DNA of 64,000 bases from NCBI GenBank assembly GCA_007922225.1, contig ML679973.1:1244033-1308032 (forward strand). The letters are read 5' to 3'. Source of the DNA: Emydura subglobosa. Taxonomy: Eukaryota > Chordata > Testudines > Chelidae. Position 1 is the stretch's first letter. The number at the start of each line of letters is the position of its first letter. The position numbers and the translations under genes were made by a program. This document shows, in pieces, positions 10,858 to 22,837 of this stretch. The notes below the pieces were generated by a model that was not told the DNA's origin, did not search any database, and saw nothing but the letters and a program-made list of their open reading frames with translations.

Positions 10858-11841
10858 TGAGAAGATATTTGATATAATTGGCATTACTGAAACCTCATGG
10901 GAGGATTCACATGACTGGAATGTTAAAATCAGGAAGGACAGAATGGTCAGAAAGGGAGGTAGAGAGTGATACTTTACATTAAAGATACCCTATCCTGCTT
11001 TAGAGTTATTGACAGTTCAGAAGTGCAGGTTTTGGAATGCTTATGGATCAATGTTCTAAATGATAACGCACAAAATGGGTTACTGATGGGGGTTTGTGAA
11101 AGACCATGAGATGAGGGAACAGGATAAGCAGCTCCTTAAACATCTAACTATAATGTGTAGAAAGAAAAACTGCATTAGCATGGATGATTTAAATCTGGGG
11201 GACATATACTGGAAGTCTCATGTTTTCATAAATAAAACCTTTTCTAAAAATTATAGATGACAATTTTCTAATACAAAAAACTACACCCAATTTAGGATTA
11301 TTCTATATTATACCTCCTTCGGATGGATAAAAATGAATTGATCACAGCACTAATATTTAATAGTTGCCTAAGTGCAAGGTATCATGATCTGGTTGTATTG
11401 TTATATGCAAATTAACTATTATCCTGACCAGTTATATATACATTTGGTGCTTTAAAGGGCCAAACAATCATGAGTAAAACTGATTTTAAACAAAACAGTA
11501 TGAATTATAATTGGGAGCTGCTTAAGAGAACTTTACTGGATGCCATAAACCCGCACAGTGCTACCATCATGAAAGAAGGCTTCTTCAGTTAAAAGTGCCA
11601 TCCTGGTTAAGAACACAGGTGAAAGCAACAATAAAAAATATGAAAAAATAAGGAAGTGGATAGTGGTGACTACAAATCATCAGTAATGAAATGCAGAAAA
11701 TTGATAAGGAAAGCTAAAGGCATCAATTAAAAATGTATGGCCAGTAAGGTTAAAGACAATAAGAAAATATTTTTAAAACATATCAGGAGCAAAAGAAATC
11801 CTATCAATGGTATAGGTCCCGTACTGGACAGGGATGATAAA

Positions 11842-11857
11842 ATCATCATCATCATCA
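11842..11857. repeat. (ATC)n microsatellite
   Basis: Five or so ATC units inside the CR1 linker region, probably grown from the local sequence. Confidence 0.8.
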
Positions 11858-12099
11858 CTAATAGTAATCATAATACTTATTAGCTGAAAGCCTGTTCTGC
11901 CGCACAGGTATAATTCGTAAAGTCATGTATATAAAAAAGCAAAAAATAACTAAGAACATAATTGGACGATAACAGACTGTGAATCCCATGATGATTGAAT
12001 CTGGTGCTATTCTGAAAAAAAAGAGCTCTGAACCATGTTTGTAGCTATTTCCATCGCTTCACACTGACTCAACAGACATCCTAGGTTTCAGAGTTAGGG

Positions 12100-12320
12100 T
12101 TAATGTGTGTGCTGGTTGTACTGTGGGAGTGGTTGTGTTGATTTGTGTATGGGTTGTGCTGTGTTAGGAGATTTGTGTTGATTTGTGCAGGTGGTGAATG
12201 AAGTGTGTGTGCTGTGGTGAGTGGCTATGTGTGTTTGGGATGGTTGTGTATGCAAGTTGTATTGTTGTATGGATGATTATGTTGATTTGTATTTAGGGGC
12301 TGTGCTGGGAGAGTTGTGTG
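12100..12320. repeat. GT-rich degenerate tandem sequence
   Basis: 'ttgtgttgatttgtg' recurs near 12134, 12174 and (diverged) 12272, in a background of TGTG. It is not explained by CR1 sequence on either side and looks like an expanded simple repeat. Confidence 0.6.
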
Positions 12321-13799
12321 GATTTCGGCAGATGGCAAATGTTCTGTATTTGAAAAGAAGACGGATAACGTATTCACATTTTCCTGAGGCAAAGAGATAT
12401 TTTCTGTTCCAATCATAACTATGTACTAGGGTAAGCAACAGCTGCTAAAGTTAAACATTTTTAAATCTGCAAGACCAGATAACTTGCACCAAAGAGTTTT
12501 AAAATAACTGGCTGAGGGGCTCTAAATCATTGATGTTGATATTTAACAAATCTTGGAATACTGAGGAAGTCCCAGAGGACTGGGAAAAAGCTAATACTGT
12601 ACTAATGTTTTTAAAAGTGAAACGGGATTACCCGGGTAACTACAGGATGGTTAGACAGATACTGGTCATAGGTAAAACCATGAAGAGGCTGATATGGCAC
12701 ACAATCCATAAAGAATTAAAGTATGGTAGCATAATTAATGCCAAATCAGCATAATTTTATGGAAAACTGGTCTTGTCAAACAAATGTGAATTTGTTCTTA
12801 AAGAGATTTCAAGTTTGGTTGACAAAGGTCAATATTGAGATGACATATGTAGACTTCAGTAAAGCAATTGACTTGCAACTGCAAACATTCTAATTTAAAA
12901 AAGCGTACCCTAGAAAATCGATGTAGCGCACATGTTAAATGGATTAAAATCTGAGTAAATCATAGGTGTTAAAAAGTCATTGTAAATGATAAATATAATA
13001 TGAGCATGTTACTAGTGGGATCTCACAGGGATCTCTTTCGGCCTAGTGCTATTGAATATCTTTTTCAGTGATTTGAAAGAAAATATAAAAATATTGCTAG
13101 TAAAATTTGTTGGGGGCACAAAAATTGATGAGTGGTAAATAATGCTAAGGATACGTCAGTTCTACAGAGTTCTTAGATAGTTCTTCTATAGACTAAAGAA
13201 GATTAGTCTATTTAGTTTGTCCAACAGAAGGTTAAGAGGGTATTTCACCAAAGTCTATAAATACATACATGGACAGAAGATTTCAAATAGTAAAGGGTTC
13301 TTTTGTTTAGCAAAGTCACAGCAAGAACCAATGGCTGGAAGCTGTAGATACACAAATTCAGACTAGAAATAAGGCACATATTTTTAATAGTGAGTGTAAT
13401 AACCTTCTGAATAACTTATATTGGTTGGTAGTGGATACATTGGGTTAAATCCATACTGAATGCTTTTCATAAAAGGTATGCTCTAGCTCACTCAGAAATG
13501 ATGGGCTTTCTGTCGGAATTAATAAATTAGGTTCTATAGTCTGTGTTATTCAGGAGATCAGATTATCTTCTTGCCCTAAAACCTATGAATATATAAAAAC
13601 CAGCAGCAATCGGAAGCGAGCTAGTCATGAACCTGAGTGCAGCTGACTCACTGTTTTCCCTTCTTATCTCACTCGTGTCCCATGGAAAGATACAGGCAAC
13701 TGAAAACTAAACCCACAGCTTTGACAGACTGACACGATTTCAAAAGAAATCAATCCAGCTTTCTTCCTGTAAATCAACTGTGCATATTGGAGGCGTATC

Positions 13800-13935
13800 G
13801 GTGTGCATGGAAGGTGTGTAAGTGAGGAGGGGAGGAAGAGAGAAGTTAGAGAGAGCGTGTGTGTGTGTGTTTATCTGTGTATGGGGGAAGGCGTGTGCAT
13901 GTGAGTTGTATCTGTGAATGGAGAGTGTGTGTGGA
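13800..13935. repeat. GT/GA-rich simple repeat
   Basis: A perfect GT run lies at 13857-13870 within a wider region of GTGTG and GAGAG strings. Confidence 0.75.
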
Positions 13936-13945
13936 CAGCGTGTTT

Positions 13946-14322
13946 AAGAAATGTCGACACTTACAGCAGTGAATAGAGTACAGACACCGCATGCCCAGCT
14001 AGCACGGGGTATAAACAGCAGTGCAGACAGTAAGCTCTGCTTAGGCGAGTAAAGTACAGTACCCTACATGCCTGAACCCTAGGGTATATACCCTACACTC
14101 CCAAAGAGTCCTGTTTTTAGCAGTGTAGTGTCCTGTTGCCTCTCCACTGTCAGAACCTTTCCCCGCTGCAGTGAAAGACTTCTTTTTACTGCTTCCTCTC
14201 TGCTTGCCGGAGCCGTTCAGTGTCTCATGTAGCTACACACCACAGTGAACTCGGGGGGGCAGTCTGCCTTTCGCTGTAGCTACATGTACCCGACATGCCG
14301 CCACAAATGTAGACAAGGTCTT
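13946..14322. mobile_element. Inverted-repeat DNA element (MITE)
   Basis: The left end 'gaaatgtcgacacttacag' pairs with the right end, which reverse-complemented reads 'gaccttgtctacatttg'. TTA or TAA trinucleotides lie at both borders, as expected for Harbinger-type insertion, though the exact border is uncertain. The interior is GC-mixed and non-coding. Confidence 0.55.
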
Positions 14323-14459
14323 AGTGTATCGGTGGGTGGGGAGGATGTCTGTGAAGAGGATATATTTGTTCATGAATTGAGTAGGGGGTGGAAGGTAAAT
14401 GTGGGGAGAGTATCTATGTCTTGGGACCAGATGGCTGCATTTGCAAGGATAAAAAGGTG

Positions 14460-14870
14460 TTTGCCTTCGCCCCCCATCCTCCCCTATGGTCATGAACTTT
14501 GGGTAATGACCGAAAGGACGAGATCGCGGGTACAAGTGGCAGAAATTAGGTTTTTCCACAGAGTGGCTGGGCTGACTTTCTGAAATAGGGTGAGGGACTC
14601 GGCTATTCAGGAGAGCCTCGGAGTAGAGCTGCTACTCCTCCGGACCGAGGAGTCAGCTGAGGTGGTTTGGACACCTGATAAGGATGCCCCCCCCAAATAG
14701 GCTTCCTCTGGAACTATACTGGGCATGTCCCACTGCCCTGAGGCTGACCCAGGAGGGATTATATCTCCTGGCTGTCCTGGGAACGCCTGGGAATCCCCCA
14801 GGAGTAGCTGAAACCTGTTGCAGAAGAAAGGGAGGTCTGGTCCTCCTACTCTTCATGCTGCCGCGGTGAC
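14460..14870 (+). pseudogene. C-terminal end of a second LINE type (Rex/Babar- or L2-like)
   Basis: Reads PYGHELWVMTERTRSRVQ, then AEIRFFHRVAGLTF, a TGA stop (14581-14583), then NRVRDSAIQESLGVELLLL in the same frame. A one-base deletion near 14650 shifts it to SQLRWFGHLIRMPP, then NRLPLELYWACPTALRL. This order is familiar from the C-terminus of non-LTR retrotransposon ORF2 proteins in fish and reptiles (LRWFGHLIRM, then PTGRRP-like). It lies beyond the polymerase domain, so no catalytic motif is present. It is the only piece of this family I see in the window. The clade name is uncertain. Confidence 0.75.
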
Positions 14871-14879
14871 CCTCGCTAG

Positions 14880-17525
14880 GAAAGGCAGCATAAAGGAAGG
14901 AAGGTGTTCATAATATATAACTGAAGATATTTAGCTGTGTCACGTACCAATACGTTTCCTTCTATTCCTGATCAAAGAGATCCTCACGATGTAATTCTAG
15001 TGAAAACGCAAAAGACAACACCTCAAGTTTGTTCCCAAACCTAGACTCCCATGTCAGAGGCTGGAAATGGCTGGCAGTGCAGTCACGTCCCTGAGGAAGA
15101 GAAAATGTCGGATCACTCAGTAGTAATTCCTCTGACTGACTGAGTGATCTATCCATTCCTTGCTGTCCAGAAAGGTGGCAGCCGCAACACTGGGCCTCAA
15201 CAGTGATGATGTTCGCATGGTGAAGTATGGGTTTGAAGGTCTACTGGGTTTTACTGAAGGAGCTGAATGGCAACTGAGCCCAGTTCTGCTGCATAGCAGT
15301 GCCACAACCACTCTCAGCCCCTTTCACTCCTGATACGTATTTCTGTCTCCACTGCAGTTAGTCAGAAATATTTGAATTAACCACAATTTTGATGAGTGGG
15401 GGAAAAAAATTGAAAAATGTCATGAAACTTTTTTCTGAGTTTTCATCATCTCTGCTCAACTGTACTTCAAGTGTTCTTTCTATTTTTACAAATGAGTAGA
15501 CCTGTCACTTTAACCTACGTCCTCTGGGATAACATTGTTGAACTGGGACATTTTGATAGGTGTATTGAGACACTGCTTTGCCATATTGCTGCGGCCACGA
15601 GGATATTTTAAGGTATAGTGGCCTGAAAAACAGATTGTCCTGTCAGAATAAGAAATGCGTTTGAAAGAAGGGGCCCTACATAACTTTAAAGAATCTTACC
15701 TCCACCTATATGTTGGTTCTCATTTCTCCCTGCTTACCCTTCTGCTCCTTACGCTCATCTTAGACATTTCATCTGACTGCTCCCTCTCTTGATTTCACAT
15801 TTTCTATCACACTGCCTTCTTTGCTTGAAATGGTCTCCCTGGACTGTTCACTCCTGCTTCGACTCCCTTCTTCAAGCTCAGTCCTTCAGTGAGTCTTTCC
15901 TCAGTAGTGGTCTCTGCAAACCCACCCCGTATCTAAGCTGTATTTTCATGTTTTGGCTAACCTGGGTTTAAATTTAAGCACTTTGGGACAGGAACCACAA
16001 CATGATTTATTATGTAAAGACAACAAACAATTGGCATATCAGAATGTCTCATCATCATTAACATGGCAACATGGTGACATGATTTTATTGCAGACTTTAA
16101 ACTTCAGTTGCTGAGAGAATAGTTTATTTCTCAGCAGAACAGTCATTTAGTTGATTAAGCATTTTTTTAAATAGGAAAAGGATCAGAAAAATAACTTAAA
16201 AAATGGACACTACTACTATTTGTTCCCTGTATTTACTAGGTAGCATTCACTTAATTTACTGAGAAAGGACATTTTTTCTATAGTGTCAGCATAGTGAGCG
16301 CTGAAGTCCAGGCTGCACATGTATTTGCCTTGAGCATAATCAAAAAACCCAGATGAGTTCAGACTCCAGAATGCTTATACTGCGGGTGATACTGTATTCA
16401 AGCAGAACAAACCCTCCTTGATTTTCAGATAGCAGGATGAACTCGCACTGTCAGCAATGGTGAGAAATCTTGTTTTGACATGTAAACGGAGCAAAGCAAA
16501 ACAAAGCCACTGAAGGAGAATAAATATGGTATAACAAATAGTCATTTTACAATTTATTTTTCTGACAATTACCACACTTAAAAATGGAAGCTGCAAGCAC
16601 TGCTTTGAAAACGGATTCTACGCCATTCCAGAGCTTCTCATTAAGGTGATACCGTATTTTGTCCTTTTTGTTTAACTACAAAGACTGAATTCTCAGAATA
16701 TACCCATGTCAAATCCATCCCTGCCAGGTCCTTAGGCAAAGACCAATGAATTTAGAAGCAGCAGAAGTATCATAGGAGTTATAGAGAAATCACCCTTAAC
16801 ACTGACCTGCCAGATGGGGGGAGAGAAGCTCCCTCCCCTGATTACTCCTTATTGATGTAGAAAGAAGGCCTAAATCTACAAAGGTATTTTACATAAAAAT
16901 CAGGATCTTTGTATCCTGAAAAATGCCATGGACGATTCAAGAGGGCTAGCGAAATGATGACATCACAATAGTCCAAACAGTTAAAATTTAGCAACTGAAA
17001 AGGGGAAAGGATTTTTAGTTAGACTGTTTAAACTCTTTGGTTTTTTATTTCCAGCTATTTAACTTCAGTGATTAATTAACATTTCTAATAAAGGAAGCCT
17101 TTATTAAATATTCAGACAAAATTAAGATGTAAGAGCTCAAAAATGACACCTCTTAGACACACAGCAGGTTCCCCAGGAAAGAGCACAATTTACTTATCTG
17201 ATAATTCAAAGGATAAAAGGAGGAGAAAATATTTTTGGGAAAACAAAACCTGTCAGTCCTTCTGCTGAGACAGCACAAACCCAATGTTAGCATTTATATT
17301 CTCTTTCCAAGACTCAAAACAACAGGAGGAAAAAACACTCCTGTTTGGGAGACATTAAAAGATGTTGAGATCTGTAGGCTAATGGTTGGAGGACAGGGCT
17401 GGCAGTGAGGGCATATATGTATGTATTTTCGTTTCTTGCTCAGCCTCCGACTGGCTGTGATCCCAAGTAAGTCACATGGTACCTTAACTTCCCCCACTAT
17501 TAAACTCAGATAATAAGAATAAGCT
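14880..17525. other. Unannotated intergenic sequence
   Basis: About 2.6 kb with no supportable gene. Parts are AT-rich (16000-17300). Open frames (14962-15156, 15117-15311 and 16375-16596, all minus) are short and unlike known proteins. Confidence 0.5.
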
Positions 17526-17529
17526 GTAT

Positions 17530-18482
17530 TTTACACTGGGGCAACCGCTGCTGGAATACTGTGTCCAGTTCTGGTGTCCACAATTCGAGACAGATGTTGA
17601 TAAATTGGAGAGGGTTCAGACAAGAGCCACAGAAATGATTAACAGATTAGTTACCGTGCCTTATAGTGATAGACTCAAGGAACTTGATCTATTTAACTCA
17701 GTGGCTCTCAACCTTTCCAAACTCTTGTATGTATCCCTTTTAGAAGTCTGATTTGTCTTGCGTACCCCAAGTTTCACTTCATTTAAAAACTACTTGCTTA
17801 CAAAATCAGACATAAAAATACAAAAGTGTCACAGCACACTATCACTGAAAAATTGCTTACTTTCTCATTTTTACAATATAATTATAAAATAAATCAATTG
17901 TACTTACATTTCAGTGTATAGTACCTAGAGCAGTATAAACAAGTCATTATCTGTATGAAAATTTTAGTTTGCACTGACTTCTCTAGTGCTTTTTATGTAG
18001 CCTGTTGTAAAACAAGGCAAATATCTAGATGAGTTGATGTACCCCCTGGAAGACCTCTGTGTATCCCTGGTGGAGAACCACTAATTTAATTTAACAAAGA
18101 GAAGGTTAAAGGATGACTTGATTATAGTCTATAAATACCTAGATGAAGACCAAACATTTAATAATGAGCTTTTCAATCTAGCAGAGAATGGTCTCATACA
18201 ATCCAGTGGCTGAATGTTGAAGTTAGAATAATTTAGACTGGAATTAAGGCACACATTTTCAACTGAGAGAGTAATTAACTGTTGGAATAATTTACCAAAG
18301 GTCACAGTGGATTGTCCATCACTGGCAATTTTTAAATTAAGATGGGATTTTTTGTTTTTTAAAAGATATGCTCTAGTTCAAACTGTAATTAATTCAAGGA
18401 AGTTCTACAGCCTGTATTATGTAGGAGGTCAGACTAGATAATCACAGTGGTCCCGTCTGACTTTACAATCTATGACTATATC
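17530..18482 (+). mobile_element. CR1 LINE 3' portion, split by a hAT element
   Basis: 17545-17690 reads LLEYCVQFWCPQFETDVDK and LERVQTRATEM, the C-terminal part of CR1 ORF2. It resumes at 18092 with 'taacaaagagaaggttaaag' and ends near 18480 with 'gaggtcagactagataatc' and 'tctatgactatat'. The polymerase core is absent (5' truncated). It is interrupted by the element at 17699-18083. Confidence 0.8.
17699..18083. mobile_element. Non-autonomous hAT element with 8-bp target duplication
   Basis: The ends are inverted: CAGTGGCTCTCAACC on the left and, reverse-complemented, TAGTGGTTCTCCACC on the right. Flanking 8-mers ATTTAACT (17691-17698) and ATTTAATT (18084-18091) match at 7 of 8 positions, the length used by hAT transposases. 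The CR1 reads continuously once the element is removed. The interior is AT-rich and non-coding. Confidence 0.85.
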
Positions 18483-18594
18483 TCACTGGTAAGTTTGGGG
18501 GGGGAAGAAGAAGGTTTAATTAATGTTAGTAATTTGCCGGAAGAGCAAAAAATTATAATCAAAATTGTGGACACAGAATATAACATCATAATGA

Positions 18595-18695
18595 TGATTT
18601 CCCTTCTCTCCAAGGATCTCAGAGCTCTGTACAAATAATATTAAATTAAACCTCAAAACACTCCTGGGAGATAAATAGATCTTTCCAACTGATTG
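18595..18695 (+). repeat. L2-like LINE 3' remnant
   Basis: 'aaggatctcagagctctgta' followed by 'aaacctcaaaacactcctgg' and 'gagataaatag' is the usual wording of an L2-type 3' region. Very short and diverged. 18700-19190 around it is AT-rich with nothing recognised. Confidence 0.4.
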
Positions 18696-19194
18696 CATCT
18701 GGGAGTATATAATGAGCAAGCTATTGCTTGCAAGTCTCATTTAATGATTTTATATTCATGATTTGATTGTAAAATGTGTAATTTTTTTATTTCCCAAGAG
18801 TTAAATGAACAAAAATGTGTGTTATTTCATGTCAGCCTCCCTCCAGCCCTTGACCTTCATGTAGCAGCTACAACTGAGTCTTTAGGTCCAGTGTCTGTGT
18901 TGGAGGCTCAGTCCTGATTATTCTATTGGCATCTCGGACTTATTTGAAAATTAGTTCTTTTCCCAACTTTTTTTTTTTAATGTACGTAAGAGCCCTTGAT
19001 TTTCTTGATACAATTCCTCTCCACAATACTGAATTACATACATTCTGGAAACATCACCTCTTCTGGCTCACCTAGAAATCAACGTGCTGCAGGGACAGAG
19101 CCAAACGAAAGTGTAGTATCTACTTCTACTACTTTTTAGTATTCGTATTTACACAGAGCTTTCTCTGATTAATATACTTTGCAAATATTACATA

Positions 19195-19650
19195 TTGAAT
19201 TGTCACAGTAGCCATATGCAGTTGATAATTAATCATTAGCACTCCCATTTTGCAGATAGAGAAATTCAGGCCAAGTCCTCAGAGAAAGTCAGACCATGTC
19301 TACACTACCACGTTTGCCAGTGCAATTTACGTTGCCCAGGAGTGAAAAAACCATATCCACGTGACATAAATTACACCAACAGAGGCACCGGTGCGGACAG
19401 CACTATGTCAGCAGGAGAGCTTCTCCCGCTGCTCGTAGAGGTGATTTTAGTATGCTGACGGAGAGTTATCTGCGGTAAACAGAGCAGCTACACCAGCTAT
19501 TTTACAGCAGCGCAGCTCCATTGGTATAGCTGTGTTGCAGTAAGCTCTTTAGGGGACACATAGCCTTAGTGTCTGAGCCAGCACTAGAACTCAGGACTCT
19601 CTCTGTCCTACTCCCATGCTCCCACCTCTTATCTACAGCACCTCTGGAGG
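19195..19650 (+). repeat. L2-like 3' remnant interrupted by a MITE
   Basis: 'cccattttgcagatagagaa' before the insertion, then 'gagccagcactagaactcag' and 'cctactcccatgctccc' after it, follow the order of the L2-type 3' region. The inserted element occupies 19290-19567. Confidence 0.45.
19290..19567. mobile_element. Inverted-repeat DNA element (MITE)
   Basis: The left end 'accatgtctacactaccac' pairs loosely with the right end read on the other strand, 'aaggctatgtgtcccctaa'. It contains 'ggacagcactatgtcagca', 'gagagcttctcccgctgc' and 'cagcagcgcagctcca', shared in diverged form with 33374-33645, so both belong to one family. Confidence 0.6.
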
Positions 19651-19821
19651 AGCAATCATTAGAAAAATGGTGGAAAATGAAAAGAAAGAAATGAGCAGAA
19701 AGGTTCTCTCAAAGGATGGAATAAGAAAACAGAAAGAAACGGGGAGCACAGTGATATAGAAAGAGAAAAAGGAAGGACAACAAGGCAGCAGTATCCCACA
19801 AGAGCACCAGAGAGTCTACAT

Positions 19822-20262
19822 GGGAACACTGGAATTGTCAGAGTGAATCAGACCCAGGGCCCATCTAGACTGGTATCCTGTCTCTGACAGTGAACAGCAC
19901 TAGATATTTTAGAGGAAGGTGCAAGAAACCCTACAGAAGGCACTAGGCAGATGTAGGATAATTTGCCTCCTACATCAGAGTTTCCCACTAGCCCTTAGTC
20001 GTTAGAGATTTGTTTAAGTCCTGAAGCATGAGGTTTAATGTTTCTTCCTAAATGTATATCAGCATTAACTCTGGATATTTTTGTTATTATTGATATAAAC
20101 ATCCAATCCCTTTTTTTAGATTTTGCTAAGTTTTTGTCTTCAGTGATGTCCTGTGGCAATGAGTTCCAATGGTTCATTTATGTGTTGTGTGAAAAAATAT
20201 TTCCTGGAATCAGTTTTGAATTTGCCACCTTTTAATTTTATTGGATGTCCTCATAACAGGGC
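19822..20262 (-). mobile_element. CR1 3' portion, antisense
   Basis: In antisense it carries the CR1 end: 'tatcctgtctctgacagtg', 'ggaaggtgcaagaaaccct' and 'ggcaatgagttccaatggtt'. The last encodes the NHWNSLP stretch on the minus strand. It is the same subfamily as 3100-3280 and 31445-32585. It stops abruptly at about 20262. Confidence 0.75.
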
Positions 20263-20665
20263 TGGTTTAGGGCCCTGTGCCTCAAGTGATAATACTTCTA
20301 AACCCCCGGGGAAGTTTAGGTAAGAAGGAACTGAACCTAGGAAAGGGTTAACAAAACTGATAGGGTCTTAATTAGGACTGTCTTGTGATACTTGGGAAAG
20401 AGGTGTGTCTGGTCCTAATTGGGATTGTCTTGGTACACGTGGGGAAGGTGTCTGTGAGGGCAGGCCTATAAAGAAAACCTGCAGCATGCTGAGAAGAATA
20501 GGATCCAGGCCAAAAATAGAGAGACCTGGGTGGCAGGAGGCCAGGGCTCCTGACTTAGTGGAATGCCTTAGAGAGGGCAAGAGGAAGACAAGGGGCTGAG
20601 CTTGAAAGAGGAATTGGGAGACTCTCACTGTGGTGTGCCTGACACAGGGCCTTGTAAGGGACTAC
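20263..20665 (+). mobile_element. Candidate LTR-like sequence
   Basis: 'gcctataaagaaaacctgc' provides a TATA-like string near 20467, and the surrounding composition resembles reptile LTRs (compare 57285-58143). It fills the break between a truncated CR1 and a MITE. There are no clear ends or target duplication, so it could equally be unrelated sequence. Confidence 0.25.
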
Positions 20666-20666
20666 A

Positions 20667-20841
20667 GGTAAGTCTACACGTGAAATGTACGACACTACCT
20701 ACACCAATAGCAAGGATCCTCCTGTTGGCACTGGCAATCAATGGAGGAATTCTTCTCTTTACACTGCGGGTTAGATGGATTTTTCACAACCCTGAGAAAG
20801 AAAGCTATGCCAGTGTAAGTTCCTAGTGTAGACCAGGCCTA
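20667..20841. mobile_element. Short inverted-repeat DNA element (MITE)
   Basis: The left end 'taagtctacacgtgaaat' and the right end, reverse-complemented, 'taggcctggtctacactag' are of the Harbinger-like type seen elsewhere in the window. The interior is non-coding. Confidence 0.55.
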
Positions 20842-20904
20842 GGACACAGGGACAGGACTTTGCTGGGGACTCAGCCAGAGTGGGAGACATTTGGGTGAGT
20901 TTTC

Positions 20905-21380
20905 ATGGATTCCAAAGCCAGAAGGGACCATTGCAATCATCTAGTCTGACTTCCATTACTATACATAGAACTCCCCGCAAATAATTCCTAGAGCAGATCT
21001 TTTAGAAAAACAGCCAATCTTGATTTAAAACTTGTCGGTGATGGAGAATCCACCATGACCCTTGCTAAATTGTTCCAATGGTTAATTGCCCTCACTGTCA
21101 GACTTATGCCTTATTTCCAGTCAAAATTTATCTAGCTTCGGCCTCCAGCCATTGGATCATGTTATACTTTTCTCTGCTAGATTGAAGAGCCCATTATTAA
21201 AAATATGTTCCCCGTGTAGATAATTATAGACTGCAATCAAGATACACCTTCCTTCTCTTTGTTAAGCTAAACAGATTTTGAATCTAGCACTAGAAAGCAG
21301 GTTTTCTAATCCTTTAATCATTCTCATGGCTCTTCTCTGAAACCTCTACAATTTACCAACATGTTTCTTGAATTGTGGGT
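20905..21380 (-). mobile_element. CR1 3' portion, antisense
   Basis: Begins with 'ccaaagccagaagggacca' and 'catctagtctgacttcc', then 'gatggagaatccaccatgac' and 'attgttccaatggttaat' (minus-strand NHWNNL). It ends at 'tttcttgaattgtggg', where another CR1 begins. Confidence 0.8.
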
Positions 21381-21385
21381 TAGAT

Positions 21386-22790
21386 TAATAGACTTTAAGG
21401 TCAGAAGGGACCATTATGAACATCTAGTCTGACCTCCTGCACAACACAGGCCACAGAACCTCACCCACCCCCTCCTTAATATACCTCTAACCCAAGACTG
21501 AGTTACCGAAGTCCTCAAATCATGATTTAAAGGCTTCAAGTACAGAGAATCCACCAGCAAGTGGCCCANNNNNNNNNNNNNNNNNNNNNNNNNNNNNNNN
21601 NNNNNNNNNNNNNNNNNNNNNNNNNNNNNNNNNNNNNNNNNNNNNNNNNNNNNNNNNNNNNNNNNNNNGAATTCTCTGTAGTAACTCAGAACCGAACACC
21701 CCCCCCCCTCGTCTAACATCCCACCACAGGCCACTGGCATATCTATCACCAGTAGTCAAAGATCAGTCAATTGCCAAACTAGGCTGTCCCATTAGACCAT
21801 CCCCTCCATAAATTTATCAAGCTCAGTCTTGAAGCTAGCTAGGATTTTTTCCCCCCTTCCTTCCCTTGGAAGGCTATTCCAGAACTTCATTCTTCTGATA
21901 GTTAGACACAGTATTCCAGCAGCAGTCTCACCAGTGCCAAATACAGAAGGAAAATAACCTCTCTGCTCCGACTCAAGATTTGCATTTATGCATCCCAGAA
22001 TCACGTTAGTTCTTTTGGCTACAACATCACATTGGGAGCTCATGTTCAGCTACTTATCCACCATGACTGTCAGGAATTCGGCTGGCTCTGGGCTCGGTTG
22101 CCTGGCAACCCAATGAGCTCAGTTTGTCCCGATAAACCGTCACGAAGTGACCGAGCTCCCTGATTGGTCAGAAGAGCCAACAAATCACCATTTAAGCCCT
22201 GCATTTATCAACATAGAACTTGATTTTCCATCATGCTGTCCATTCACCAAGGTTGTTTAGATCCCTCTAAAATTCCTTGCAGCCCTCTCTGGTTCTGACT
22301 AACTTAAATAATTTTGGGTCATCTGCAAATTTTGTTACCTCATTCAATACTCTTTCCAGATCACTAATAACTATGTGAAACAACATGGGAACTAGTCAGA
22401 ACTTTCTGGCTTCTCCACTGTTAATCTTTTCCCATGATGAAAACTCACTGTTTATTCCTACTCTTTGCTTCTTGTCTCTGAGCCAGTTTTATATGACAAT
22501 ACTTAGCCTCCCACCTCAGGACTACTTCGTTTCTTTAGTAGCCCTTGTGAGGAAGATTGTCAAAGGCTTTTTAAAAGTCTAAATAAACAATATCAACCAC
22601 TTCTCCTTAACTTTATTGAGACGTTCAAAGCATTATTAATAAGGCATGATTTTCCTTTGCAGAAACCGTATTGGTCAGACTATATCATAACTCAATATTC
22701 CAGGTGTTTTGTTTTATTTTTAATGATCATTTCTTGAAATTTATCAGGTACACATGTAAGATTTCCCTGTAACTTTCTTTAAATTGTCAG
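21386..22790 (-). mobile_element. CR1 3' half, antisense, containing an assembly gap
   Basis: A different CR1 3' end from its neighbour: 'gactttaaggtcagaaggga', 'cctcctgcacaacacaggcc' and 'gagaatccaccagcaagtg', then the N gap, then 'gaattctctgtagtaactca' and 'accatcccctccataaa'. The minus strand encodes SQCDVVAKRTNVILGCINA (21990-22043) and, around 22317-22334, an FADDPK box equivalent to the polymerase catalytic motif. The stretch 22050-22205 does not look like CR1 and may be a small insertion. Confidence 0.8.
21569..21668. other. Assembly gap (100 N)
   Basis: Exactly 100 N, the usual placeholder for a gap of unknown size. Both flanks belong to the same antisense CR1 3' end, so the missing bases are probably repeat sequence. 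A C-run follows at about 21700. Confidence 0.99.
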
Positions 22791-22837
22791 TCTCTTCTAG
22801 CACTTCCTCTTCTGACAGCTCAATCTCTCAGAACACC

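Larger units (their letters stand above)
10860..13600 (+). mobile_element. CR1-type LINE, nearly full ORF2 span, heavily decayed
   Basis: The endonuclease region starts near 10870 with DIIGITETSWEDSHDWN and RKDRMVRKGG. A linker read as VKDNKKNIFKTY...RSKRNPINGIGPVLD lies at 11750-11830. The polymerase follows from 12470 (LHQRVLK; EVPEDWEKANTV; NYRMV). The 3' region at 13200-13590 matches the copies at 17530 and 28150, ending in 'attcaggagatcagattatc' and 'cctatgaatatat'. Stops and frameshifts occur throughout, and FADD is lost (the equivalent region near 13110 reads LLVKFVGGTKIDE). A GT-rich block at 12100-12320 interrupts it. Confidence 0.8.
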
